This document shows, piece by piece, positions 1 to 7,528 of a DNA stretch of 9,925 nucleotides. Numbering within the stretch: position 1 is the first letter of the stretch; each line of letters opens with the position of its first letter. The notes below the pieces were generated by a model that saw only the letters and a list, made by a program, of their open reading frames with translations, was not told the origin of the DNA and made no database searches. Position numbers and translations under genes: made by a program. Origin of the DNA: an uncultured Bacteroidales bacterium (GTDB lineage Bacteria; Bacteroidota; Bacteroidia; Bacteroidales; Paludibacteraceae); NCBI GenBank assembly GCA_946615455.1, contig CAMOHN010000026.1:1-9925 (forward strand), written 5' to 3'.

Positions 1-877
1 TGGCAGTAGGCATCCATGAAGTAACATAGCCTTTGGCTTCGGCGTTGTATTCATTCTTCCAAAGTTTGGCTCCTTTGAAAGCCATGGTGTCAGCAATAGC
101 CAGTTCTTGACCGTACATATCCCACTTATCTTGGTTAGCATAGGCAATGGCAGCACCCATGTGTTCAATAGCACCGGTTTCGTTATCCAGATAGCCACCT
201 ACCAGCGATTTGCTCTTAGTCTCTTCATAATCGGTTGACCATACACCGGTGGAAGAAGCAATAGCATTGTCCCAGCCGCGGTCAGTGTTCAGACCCTTAG
301 GAGCATACCAGTCTTTACCGGGAATCTGTACCATGTAACCTACGGAAGCGCCGTCATACATACCATTGTCATTGATATAGAATCCGTCAGAGAAGATATC
401 CATTTCCACATTGATAAGGAAACCGCGCAGATAGATTGTTTCTTTTTTGTCATTGGTGTAATACCATACGCTATCTACGGTGTCCAAAGTGGCAAGGTCG
501 TCGGTGCCATGAAAGTATAAAATTGATGCTTGTGTGAATTGAATCGTTTCCAATTCACGAACTACGGTTACAGCGCAAGTGGCTTCAACTTTGGTGGCAG
601 TTTCGGTCACGGTGATGGTGGCAGTACCGATATTCTGAGCGGTGATGGTACCATTGCGGTCAACGGTTGCCACTTCTTCGTCGGAAGAAGCCCATGTATA
701 GGTACCTTCCAAATTGTCGTTGGCAGATACGGACAAGCGTTGGCTTGCACCCACTGCCAGGGTCAGTTCGGTCTTGCTCAGCGTCAAGGTGTCAATGACC
801 TTTTTTTCCTTTTTGCAACCAACAAATGCAGTTGCAGCGGTGAGGAGCATCAGGGCTCCGCAAAGCATTTTTTTCAT
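1..877 (-). CDS. Accessory lipoprotein of the SusC/SusD operon with BIG2-type Ig-like domain (partial, C-terminus beyond left edge)
   Basis: The reading frame is open from an ATG at 877 to the left edge: 292 codons are visible and the stop is not. Residues 1-21 are a lipoprotein signal peptide with lipobox F-V-G-C, giving a lipidated Cys21, followed by a lysine-rich stretch (KKEKK). Residues about 27-103 look like a bacterial Ig-like group 2 domain: an L-x-L-x-V-G strand, the W-A-S-S-D-E-E-V-A-T-V-D-x-N-G-T-I motif, then I-G-T-A-T-I-T-V-T and a final C-A-V-T-V strand. The remaining 190 or so residues are rich in Asp, Asn, Gly, Tyr and Trp, and I do not recognise them. The gene begins 59 bases after the SusD stop on the same strand, with no promoter between, so it is probably co-transcribed. 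This is the usual place for SusE/SusF-like surface substrate-binding proteins, but that role is inferred from position only. No clear Shine-Dalgarno precedes the start; the leader is A-rich. Confidence 0.85.
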   Translation of the reverse strand, partial: MKKMLCGALMLLTAATAFVGCKKEKKVIDTLTLSKTELTLAVGASQRLSVSANDNLEGTYTWASSDEEVATVDRNGTITAQNIGTATITVTETATKVEATCAVTVVRELETIQFTQASILYFHGTDDLATLDTVDSVWYYTNDKKETIYLRGFLINVEMDIFSDGFYINDNGMYDGASVGYMVQIPGKDWYAPKGLNTDRGWDNAIASSTGVWSTDYEETKSKSLVGGYLDNETGAIEHMGAAIAYANQDKWDMYGQELAIADTMAFKGAKLWKNEYNAEAKGYVTSWMPTA

Positions 878-907
878 AAGAGTTTGTTTTTTTGTTGAGT
901 TTATGAT

Positions 908-920
908 TGTGAATGTCACA
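908..920. other. Small inverted repeat between SusD and the downstream lipoprotein gene
   Basis: TGTGA-ATG-TCACA is a perfect 5-base-pair inverted repeat with a 3-base loop in the 59-base gap between the SusD stop and the next start. In RNA it could form a small hairpin that affects transcript stability or read-through. It has no following U-run, so it is not a terminator. It may be chance. Confidence 0.3.
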
Positions 921-936
921 TTGTTATCACTTCGTT

Positions 937-2589
937 TTATTCCTTATTGCGCAGATACGGATTGTATGTGCTTTCAGACGAAGGAATGTTCATGTTGTAG
1001 TAGCTGTCTTTGGGCTCGATGGCTATACCTTTCGCATAGTCGTGGTTATTTCCGCGTTTGCGTGCTTCTCCAAATCGGCGGAACGTCTCCAAACCATACC
1101 CTTCACCCCACATCTCGATGCGCCAGTTGTAGATGAGAGCGTCTTTGATGGCAGCCGAGGTAGTCAGCCCATCGGTATAGGCGGTGTATTCGGAATTCCA
1201 AAGGAAATAGTCCTTGTTGATACGCTCGTCGGTGATTTGTTTGATATAATTGGCTGCAACCGTAAGGCTATCTAAACGCCATGCTGCTTCGGCTGCGGCA
1301 AGATACAACGCTTCGATACGCATGAAGACATTGTCGCTGAGCCAGTCACGGTCAATGTCGTCAGCATCGGTTGAGTGGGGACTCTGTGCCGAGAAGAACT
1401 TGCCGTCAGGACAATCTTTGTATTTGCTGTCTAATTTGCCATCGTTGAACCACAGACGACGTTTGTCCCATGCCGGAATCTGGTCACGCAACTCACCGTC
1501 AATCACCTTGGTGTCACCTGCCCAAGCATAGGAGTAGGAATGGATGTCCACCTGTCCGAACCAGCTCTTCAGACCTCCGCTGGTTTCAATGGTCACTTGC
1601 TGTCCCCATATCCAACTCTCGCTGCTGACGCTGTTGAAACCGTCGGTGAGCATTTTGTCGTTGGTGAGCAGTTTATACTTGTTGCTATTAATCACTTTTT
1701 CGGCATTTTTCAGCGCATTGCGCACGTGGGTCTTGTATTGGTCGCCCGAGCGATAAACGCATTCGTTCAGGTAAGCCATTGTGAGTATGCCACACAATAC
1801 ATCGTGGTCAATAATCAGTTTACTGCTGCGACTGAACGTGGTGTTGAATGCTGCATCAAACTCCTCATATACTCGAATGGCGTTACTAAGGTCCTCAAAA
1901 GCACGATTATAAACTTGTTCCGAGGTGGACAGAGGTTGAGGGCTGTCCATGTTAGCTTCGGTATAAATGGGGCAGCAGTCAAAGTCCTCGATGCCGTCAG
2001 CAAGGAACTTATCACTCTCGCGAACGGGTGTATAGAACTTGGCTAACTGGGCATATATATAGCCGCGCAGACCAATGACTTGTGCGTAGTACATGGCATT
2101 ATCATAGTCCATGTCCGAATATTGGATCTCGGTATTCTCTGATGGCCAATTATAGCCTATTACTACGCCATTGGCATCACGAACGACGAATTTCTGTCCG
2201 AATTCGGTGTTGTGCGAAGCGAAAATGGTGGTATTGATGTTGTGGAGTTGGCTATAATAATGTCCCCAGATGGTTCCGGTACGATTGATGGTGAGCATCT
2301 GCTCGTCCGTGTAGAGCCAGCCGTAGGTTTTGTTGGTCAGTGCTATGTCGCTGCATACCATATCGCCCCACAGGTCAATACTGCGTTTGCCGAACTCATC
2401 GTGAGCCGAACCGCCCATGGTGTAGATCTTGGTGTAAAGACCACGGATAGAACCTTCCAATTGGTTGTCCAGCTTTTCGTACTGATCCTGACGGATGGTG
2501 CCGCCTTCGGGGTAACGCTCAAGGAAATCATCGCAGGCGGTGAGAGTGAATGCCAAGGCTGCAACGGTTAGAATAAGACTCTTTTTCAT
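937..2589 (-). CDS. SusD/RagB-family outer-membrane lipoprotein (substrate-binding lid of the SusC transporter)
   Basis: This is a 550-residue SusD-type protein that binds substrate at the cell surface and caps the partner SusC barrel. The chosen start at 2589 begins MKKSLIL, is followed by a lipobox L-T-A-C (lipidated Cys19), and has an AGGA Shine-Dalgarno 8 bases upstream. A longer frame to 2664 would overlap the SusC stop and bury the signal peptide. After Cys19 comes D-D-F-L-E, an acidic stretch resembling the surface-export signal of Bacteroidota lipoproteins. The N-terminal half fits the SusD-like domain. The C-terminal RagB/SusD domain shows a helix MRIEALYLAAAEAAWRL at about 423-439 and the family hallmark W-R-x-E-M-W-G-E-G near 489-497, continuing to F-R-R-F-G-E-A-R-K. 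Length is normal for the family. It lies 52 bases downstream of SusC on the same strand. The ligand cannot be told from the sequence. Confidence 0.95.
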   Translation of the reverse strand: MKKSLILTVAALAFTLTACDDFLERYPEGGTIRQDQYEKLDNQLEGSIRGLYTKIYTMGGSAHDEFGKRSIDLWGDMVCSDIALTNKTYGWLYTDEQMLTINRTGTIWGHYYSQLHNINTTIFASHNTEFGQKFVVRDANGVVIGYNWPSENTEIQYSDMDYDNAMYYAQVIGLRGYIYAQLAKFYTPVRESDKFLADGIEDFDCCPIYTEANMDSPQPLSTSEQVYNRAFEDLSNAIRVYEEFDAAFNTTFSRSSKLIIDHDVLCGILTMAYLNECVYRSGDQYKTHVRNALKNAEKVINSNKYKLLTNDKMLTDGFNSVSSESWIWGQQVTIETSGGLKSWFGQVDIHSYSYAWAGDTKVIDGELRDQIPAWDKRRLWFNDGKLDSKYKDCPDGKFFSAQSPHSTDADDIDRDWLSDNVFMRIEALYLAAAEAAWRLDSLTVAANYIKQITDERINKDYFLWNSEYTAYTDGLTTSAAIKDALIYNWRIEMWGEGYGLETFRRFGEARKRGNNHDYAKGIAIEPKDSYYNMNIPSSESTYNPYLRNKE

Positions 2590-2595
2590 ATTGTA

Positions 2596-2603
2596 TTTCC
2601 TTT
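2596..2603 (-). promoter_or_regulatory. Shine-Dalgarno of the SusD gene
   Basis: On the minus strand AAAGGAAA precedes the ATG at 2589, with AGGA 8 bases from the start codon. It decides the start in favour of 2589 over the in-frame ATG at 2664. It stands out because the neighbouring genes lack such a site. Confidence 0.6.
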
Positions 2604-2641
2604 CAATTCCTAAATATTGATTATAAAATCTCCCTGCTCGA

Positions 2642-5600
2642 TTAGAATTGAATCTTGATACCACCTATGATGGTGCTGAGCGGAGTGTACTGATACGAAT
2701 CGGACGTACCCGAGGCACTGACGGTCGGGTTATAACCGCGACGTGCAGAAGCAATGGCGAGGTTGTCAGCTTGCAAATAGAGTTCCAAGCGGCTGAGTTT
2801 GATTTTCTCAATCAGTTTCTTTTGGAACTTGTAGCCCAAGCGTATATTGTTCAGGCTCAAGAACGAGTTGCTGGTCAAGAAGCGTGTAGAAGCCGTGTTG
2901 GAGTATGTGTCGGTACCGTTGTTCAGACGAGGAATGTCGGTGTTGGTGTTGGTGGGTGTCCAAGCATTGCGCATGTCGATGTGCCAGTTGTGATTACCCA
3001 CTTTCTCGTTGCCCATCAAGGCTGCATAGGTGTTGTCGTATGCCCAACCGCCGATACGATAGGAGCACATCACATTGAGTGTTACGCCATAGGCTTCAAC
3101 ATCCACGCCGAAACCGCCATCCAGACCCGGTTCAGCCGACTTGCCGATATAGTCTTGTCCGATGTAGGCAGCATCGTCGGTTACAACGGTGCGGATGTCG
3201 GCATCGGGGTGTTTGAGGCGATATTGATATACATCGGTGATGTAGTTGTCGATATAACCCGTCTTGGACTTTTGCATGTCCTCTTCGGTAATCTGGTCGG
3301 CGTTCTTGGTAGTACCGAACGCACCGTAACGCGCGTCGTAGTAACCGAGATACTCTGCCTTACCATTGCTCTTGTTCACACCGACATAGGTGGGCAGTTT
3401 CCAATCGTACATGGAGTGACCTACTACCATGCCACCGTTGACGGTCATCTCGCTGTTGTCGTCAATATTGCGGGGCAACTCCTCGATGTTGTTGTGGTAG
3501 TGACCACCGTTCAAGCGGACATCAATCTTGATGTTGCGCATATCCAGTGCATGCACATTGGCTTGGAACTCAACACCTTGGTTGGTCATCTTGCCGCCAT
3601 TGATATAGACGTAAGAGTAACCCATAGAGGTGGCTTGATAGCGTGGCATAAGCATGTTGTCGGTCAGTTTCCAGAAATAGTCCAACTCGAGGTCAACATA
3701 TTTCTTTATTGAGAATTCCAAACCGAGGTCCACCGTCTGTGTGCGTTCCCAAGTCAGGTCGGGAGCACCTTTGTAGTTCCATACGTAGCCGATTTGTCCT
3801 TCCACATACTCAATGCTATAGTGGTCTTGGAACAAGTCCGAACCAATTCCTTGGTTACCCAGCACGCCCCACGAGAAGCGGAGTTTACCGTCACGAATCC
3901 AATCGGTGATGGGTTGTGCAAATTGTTCGTTGGTGAAGATCCAGCCTGCACCGACCGAGCCGAAGTGTCCCCAGCGTTTGCCCTTGGCGAACTTGGACGA
4001 ACCGTCAGCGCGGTAGTTAGCCGTCAGCATGTATCGCTCTCCATAGATATAGTTGGCCTGTGCCAGAACGGACTGCAAAGCCGTTTCGCTGGTTCCGGAT
4101 GAGAGGTAGGACATCTGAATACCATTACTCCACTCCAGGCTGTTGGGGTCGGCTATGTAGTTCATGCCACCGGACATGGTCTGGTTGCGGGTGAAGGACA
4201 TTTCGTGACCTAACAAGGCATCGATGGTGTGGTCGCCAATGATCTTATTGTACTTAAGCAGTTGCTTGGTTTCGAAGAAAACATAGTTCTGTTGCCCTTT
4301 GGAAATACGACCGATGTTCTGTGCATCGCCATAGTAAGGGTTGGTCAGGTCGGCTTCGTTCACGCCGAGGTATTGTGTACCGGCAGTCACTTCCAACTTA
4401 AGGTCTTTGTAGAACTTGAATTCCAACATACCGTTTACCGTCACTTGGTGTTGGCGGGTGTGAGATCGGTCATAACGAAGTGAGCCGGCGGGATTGATGT
4501 TCGAACCGAAACCACGACCGAAGCCCTCGAACATACCATAGTCGTAAGCATAGTTGCCCGTTTTGGGGTCGATGGCGATGGTGCCGTCAGCGTTGTACAG
4601 ATAGACCGGATAGATAGGCGGAATACCATTGACATAGGCAAAACCGTTGTTCATATTGCCGCCTTGGCCGGGGTTGTTGAGGTTGCTGTATGTGTATGCC
4701 AGACTAACCGAACCTTTCAGCCATTTTTTGGCTTGGAAATCCACATTGCTGCGGGTGGTGAAGCGGTCGTAGTCCGAGCCGATATAGTAACCTTCGTCCT
4801 TCAGATAACTGAACGAGGTAAAGTAGGACACTTTGCTGTTACCGCCGGAGACACGAACCGTGGTATTGGCTTTTTGTCCGGTACGGAAAATTGCATCTTT
4901 CCACGAAGGCATGTTCTTGTAGCAGTCTCTCAGATAGACTCCTGTACGCCAGAATTTACCGGTGTTCTCGTCTATGAGCAGGTTGCCGGGAACGGTCACA
5001 TCGTTTTCGTCCACCCATAGGTTATAGATCTCAGGCAGACCTTTGGCAGAGAACAGATTGTCGTTGGCCTGTTTGCCATCGAAGTTAAGGTTGTTATATA
5101 GGCTTTGCCATGCCATTTCTACATATTCTTGCGGGTCGGAGATGACATCGTACATGGGCAGCAGGTGCATGTTGGCACCATAGGTCACTTCCACGTCAAT
5201 TTTGGCATCTTCGTCTTGTTTACCTTTCTTGGTAGTGATGACAATCACACCATTGGCACCGCGGCTACCATACAACGAAGTGGCGGTGGCGTCTTTGAGC
5301 ACGGTGGTAGAGGCAATGTCACCCGGATCGATGGCGGAGATGTCGCCATTGTAGGTCACACCGTCCACAATATAAAGAGGTGCTACGGAGGCGTTGACCG
5401 AACCTATACCGCGGATGCGAATGCTGGCGTTGGTACCGGGCTGGCCGCTGGTGTTGATGACCTGTACACCAGCCACCTCACCTGCAAGGGCTTTGGATAT
5501 CTCGGAAGGAGTTTTCTTTTCGATTGTCTCGGCATTAACCGCTTGCGCAGAACCGGCGAAACTACCTTTAGTGACGTTGCCGTAACCGGTAACGACCACT

Positions 5601-5902
5601 TCCTGAATGACTTCCGAATTCTCATGCATAACAATGCGCAGGTTGTTGCTTGTGATGGCAATTTCTTGCGTTTGCATCCCCACATAGCTGACGACAAGCG
5701 TTTTGTCGTCTTTGTTCACCGACAGTACAAACTGACCATCATAGTCTGTAATCGTACCTTGAGTGGTGCCCTTCACCAGTATGCTTGCACCGATGATTGA
5801 CTCTCCTTTCTCGTCCACGACTACACCGCTGATTTCACGCTGTTGGGCAAACAACCCCACAGAGAGCAAACTCAGCACCCATAGTGTAACTACCTTTTTC
5901 AT
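2642..5902 (-). CDS. SusC/RagA-family TonB-linked outer-membrane transporter
   Basis: This is a complete 1086-residue TonB-dependent transporter that imports oligomeric nutrients (glycans or peptides) across the outer membrane using energy passed from TonB. Residues 1-19 are a Sec signal peptide ending F-A-Q. Residues 22-92 form a carboxypeptidase-regulatory-like beta domain (I-S-G-V-V-x-D-x-x-G through V-x-S-Y-V-G-M). A TonB-box-like segment EVVVTGYG lies at 101-108. The plug follows, with I-R-I-R-G-I-G at 161-167, A-P-L-Y-I-V-D-G-V at 174-182 and the SusC signature V-L-K-D-A-T-A-T-S-L-Y-G-S-R-G-A-N-G at 201-218. The rest is a large 22-strand barrel ending in Phe, as expected for BAM recognition. 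There is no N-terminal STN domain, so it is not the signalling type that acts on an anti-sigma/ECF pair. It is the first gene of the operon, with SusD next. The start lacks a Shine-Dalgarno and has an A/T-rich leader. Confidence 0.97.
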   Translation of the reverse strand: MKKVVTLWVLSLLSVGLFAQQREISGVVVDEKGESIIGASILVKGTTQGTITDYDGQFVLSVNKDDKTLVVSYVGMQTQEIAITSNNLRIVMHENSEVIQEVVVTGYGNVTKGSFAGSAQAVNAETIEKKTPSEISKALAGEVAGVQVINTSGQPGTNASIRIRGIGSVNASVAPLYIVDGVTYNGDISAIDPGDIASTTVLKDATATSLYGSRGANGVIVITTKKGKQDEDAKIDVEVTYGANMHLLPMYDVISDPQEYVEMAWQSLYNNLNFDGKQANDNLFSAKGLPEIYNLWVDENDVTVPGNLLIDENTGKFWRTGVYLRDCYKNMPSWKDAIFRTGQKANTTVRVSGGNSKVSYFTSFSYLKDEGYYIGSDYDRFTTRSNVDFQAKKWLKGSVSLAYTYSNLNNPGQGGNMNNGFAYVNGIPPIYPVYLYNADGTIAIDPKTGNYAYDYGMFEGFGRGFGSNINPAGSLRYDRSHTRQHQVTVNGMLEFKFYKDLKLEVTAGTQYLGVNEADLTNPYYGDAQNIGRISKGQQNYVFFETKQLLKYNKIIGDHTIDALLGHEMSFTRNQTMSGGMNYIADPNSLEWSNGIQMSYLSSGTSETALQSVLAQANYIYGERYMLTANYRADGSSKFAKGKRWGHFGSVGAGWIFTNEQFAQPITDWIRDGKLRFSWGVLGNQGIGSDLFQDHYSIEYVEGQIGYVWNYKGAPDLTWERTQTVDLGLEFSIKKYVDLELDYFWKLTDNMLMPRYQATSMGYSYVYINGGKMTNQGVEFQANVHALDMRNIKIDVRLNGGHYHNNIEELPRNIDDNSEMTVNGGMVVGHSMYDWKLPTYVGVNKSNGKAEYLGYYDARYGAFGTTKNADQITEEDMQKSKTGYIDNYITDVYQYRLKHPDADIRTVVTDDAAYIGQDYIGKSAEPGLDGGFGVDVEAYGVTLNVMCSYRIGGWAYDNTYAALMGNEKVGNHNWHIDMRNAWTPTNTNTDIPRLNNGTDTYSNTASTRFLTSNSFLSLNNIRLGYKFQKKLIEKIKLSRLELYLQADNLAIASARRGYNPTVSASGTSDSYQYTPLSTIIGGIKIQF

Positions 5903-5903
5903 G

Positions 5904-5918
5904 TTTATTTATTTATTT
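5904..5918 (-). repeat. Short TTTA tandem repeat in the SusC 5' leader
   Basis: Three TTTA units and a partial fourth lie directly upstream of the SusC start; they read AAATAAATAAATAAA on the transcript strand. They make the ribosome-binding region unstructured and A-rich, a known feature of efficient initiation without Shine-Dalgarno pairing in Bacteroidota. Copy-number slippage is possible but not shown. Confidence 0.5.
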
Positions 5919-5954
5919 GTAATGTTTTTTGCGTTTTTCGGAACAAAAAGCGCG

Positions 5955-5986
5955 CAAAAGTATGCTTTTTGTTTTGTGCTAACAAG
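5955..5986 (-). promoter_or_regulatory. Bacteroidota-type promoter of the SusC-SusD-lipoprotein operon
   Basis: On the minus strand TACTTTTG (5962 to 5955) matches the -7 consensus TAnnTTTG exactly. CTTG (5986 to 5983), 20 bases upstream, is a three-of-four match to the -33 TTTG. Transcription would start near 5948, giving a leader of about 45 bases to the ATG at 5902. A T-rich stretch at 5999-6038 (A-tracts on the transcript strand) lies just upstream and could act as an UP-like or bent element. This 139-base gap (5903-6041) holds no gene and no clear terminator for the M16 gene, so some read-through is possible. Confidence 0.7.
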
Positions 5987-6041
5987 TATTGTCTTTGATT
6001 TTTTTAGTTTTTTTTGGTTTTCATATTGATTTTGTTTTCAC

Positions 6042-7316
6042 TCATTCGTAGCAGAGCATGTATTGTTGGTCGGGTTGAAAGACTTGTCGTGCTGTGTCGG
6101 TCAGGTCCAAGGGTGTGAGTTGCAACAGCCGTTCGTAGGTCTGTTGCCACGGCTCGGACATGCCGTAGTAGAGCATTTGTTTGGCCATGGTGAGGGCGTT
6201 GTTTTCGTTGTTTTCGGCGGCAATGGCCATTTGTCCGTGCAGTTGTTGCAGTGCGCGGTGTAGTTGGATGGTGCTCAGCGGGTCGTTCATGAGTGTGAGC
6301 AGCTCTTTGTGAACCAGTTCGATACACCGGTCTTTGTGTTGCGGCTCGGTGGCGAGGTAAACATTCCAATAGCCGGTGTCGCTCAGTGGTGTGTATTGTG
6401 ACTCGACCGTATAAACCAATCCGGATTGTTCGCGCAGGCTCATGTTAAGTCGTGAGGATAGTGCTCCGCCGCCAAGTATATGGTTGATTAGGTACAGAGG
6501 CAGTTGGCAGGGGTGTCCCAAGGGGAAGGCATAGCCACCAAGCATGATGTGGACTTGATGGGTATGTTTAGTGTAAGCAGCAGTGTGTTGTTGTGGCGGT
6601 TGGGGTGTGATTCGCTTGTTGGGTATGCTGTTGCGAATGAGTGGTTGATAGTTCGGTTCATTGGTCTGGAACAGGTTGTCGAGCAGTTGAACAATGCGCA
6701 GAAAAGGGGTTCGACTCTGTGTGAAGACGACCATGCGCTCGGGGCGGTAGTGGTGATGCATAAAAGTGAGCGGATGGCGTGCAGTGCGGCTGATGGTGCG
6801 CAGTGACGGGCGTGTCCCTAAAATGGGTAATCCCAGTGTGTTGCCATCAAAGAGCAGATGTTCAAAATCGTCGTAGATAAGTTCAGACGGGCTGTCGTTG
6901 TAGCTCTCTATCTCGTCAAGGATGACTCCCAGTTCTTTGTCGGTCTCTTCTTTGGGAAAGGTGGGGTGAAAGACCATGTCCAAGAGCAGATGTAGTGTCC
7001 GACCGAGGAAAGTGTTGGGTGTGGCGGCATAATAGACGGTCTCTTCTTTGGTGGTATAAGCGTTTATCTCGCCGCCCACATCTTCAATCCTGTGAATGAT
7101 TTGTTGGGCTGTCAGCGGTGCCCAGTGATGGTTTCTGAGCGTTTGTGCGCCTTTGAACACACAGTGTTCGATGTAGTGTGCCATACCATTCAGCCGACTC
7201 TGTTCGTCGCGTGTGCCGGCTCCGACCATGATGCCTGCGTAGGCCACTGCTGAGTCGGTATGGCGATGAACCAGCTGAATGCCGTTGGCAAAGGTATGAT
7301 AATAAGTAGGTGTCAT
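6042..7316 (-). CDS. M16-family zinc metallopeptidase (insulinase/processing-peptidase-like)
   Basis: This is a complete 424-residue single-chain M16 protein, the usual length for the bacterial mitochondrial-processing-peptidase-like group, which cleaves peptides inside a clam-shell dimer. The inverted zinc motif H-x-x-E-H is present as H47-Y-I-E50-H51. The third ligand, E128, sits exactly 76 residues after H51, as in the family. The segment G-G-E-I-N-A-Y-T at 81-88 is typical of the N-terminal domain. The C-terminal domain has G-G-G-A-L-S-S-R-L at 282-290 and the R295/Y302 pair of the substrate-binding segment (R-x-x-x-G-L-x-Y). No signal peptide or lipobox is seen, so it is probably cytoplasmic. 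The linker at about 224-256 is rich in Pro, Gln and His. It lies upstream of SusC on the same strand, but that operon has its own promoter, so a shared function is not established. The gene is divergent from the tRNA, and I see no convincing promoter of its own in the 99-base gap. No Shine-Dalgarno is present. Confidence 0.95.
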   Translation of the reverse strand: MTPTYYHTFANGIQLVHRHTDSAVAYAGIMVGAGTRDEQSRLNGMAHYIEHCVFKGAQTLRNHHWAPLTAQQIIHRIEDVGGEINAYTTKEETVYYAATPNTFLGRTLHLLLDMVFHPTFPKEETDKELGVILDEIESYNDSPSELIYDDFEHLLFDGNTLGLPILGTRPSLRTISRTARHPLTFMHHHYRPERMVVFTQSRTPFLRIVQLLDNLFQTNEPNYQPLIRNSIPNKRITPQPPQQHTAAYTKHTHQVHIMLGGYAFPLGHPCQLPLYLINHILGGGALSSRLNMSLREQSGLVYTVESQYTPLSDTGYWNVYLATEPQHKDRCIELVHKELLTLMNDPLSTIQLHRALQQLHGQMAIAAENNENNALTMAKQMLYYGMSEPWQQTYERLLQLTPLDLTDTARQVFQPDQQYMLCYE

Positions 7317-7360
7317 TGTGGCTGTTTTGGAGTGAGAAAATGTGTTTTTTAGGGATTTTT

Positions 7361-7391
7361 TTTGTGAATTATGAAATAGACTGTACTTTTG
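7361..7391 (+). promoter_or_regulatory. Full-consensus Bacteroidota promoter of tRNA-Leu
   Basis: TTTG at 7361-7364 and TACTTTTG at 7384-7391 are separated by 19 bases, matching both the -33 TTTG and -7 TAnnTTTG boxes perfectly. The start of transcription would fall near 7397, leaving a 5' leader of roughly 20 bases for RNase P to remove before the tRNA at 7416. A T-run at 7353-7363 precedes and overlaps the -33 box. Confidence 0.85.
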
Positions 7392-7415
7392 CGGCGTTGA
7401 AAGAGTCTTTCTGCT

Positions 7416-7495
7416 GCGGCATTGGCGGAATTGGTAGACGCGCCAGACTTAGGATCTGGTTCGAAAGAGTGTAGGTTCGAGTCCTATATGCCGCA
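7416..7495 (+). tRNA. tRNA-Leu(UAG), reads CUN leucine codons
   Basis: The full cloverleaf can be drawn. The acceptor stem GCGGCAT (7416-7422) pairs with ATGCCGC (7488-7494), with discriminator A7495. The D stem is GCG/CGC (7425-7427 and 7439-7441) with the GG of the D loop at 7433-7434. The anticodon stem CCAGA/TCTGG (7443-7447 and 7455-7459) encloses a 7-base loop with anticodon TAG at 7450-7452. The T arm is GTAGG-TTCGAGT-CCTAT (7471-7487). The variable region TTCGAAAGAGT (7460-7470) forms a 3-base-pair arm closed by GAAA, which marks a class II (Leu/Ser) tRNA although it is short. CCA is not encoded, so it must be added after transcription. Confidence 0.96.
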
Positions 7496-7528
7496 CTTCA
7501 TTTTTTCAGACCTCATTCGTCTTTCTGT

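Noticed and set aside
908..920. TGTGA...TCACA as a CRP-type operator
   Set aside because: The half-sites are 3 bases apart instead of 6, and the site lies inside an operon rather than at a promoter.
2590..2664. A 25-residue N-terminal extension of SusD from an ATG at 2664
   Set aside because: It overlaps the end of SusC and would place the lipoprotein signal peptide inside the protein. The ATG at 2589 has a good Shine-Dalgarno and a proper lipobox.
2648..3712. A 354-codon open frame on the plus strand opposite SusC
   Set aside because: It lies wholly antisense to a transporter with full family signatures, has no recognisable domain or start signal, and is explained by codon bias of the real gene.
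5105..5800. A 231-codon plus-strand frame opposite the SusC plug region
   Set aside because: Antisense shadow; the minus-strand frame encodes the conserved SusC plug and regulatory-like domain.
5999..6038. T-runs after the M16 stop as its terminator
   Set aside because: They are T-runs on the plus strand, hence A-runs on the M16 transcript, and no hairpin precedes them.
7416..7528. The tRNA 3' end as an attachment site of an integrated element
   Set aside because: No repeat of the tRNA 3' end is seen nearby and there is no integrase or other mobile gene in the window.
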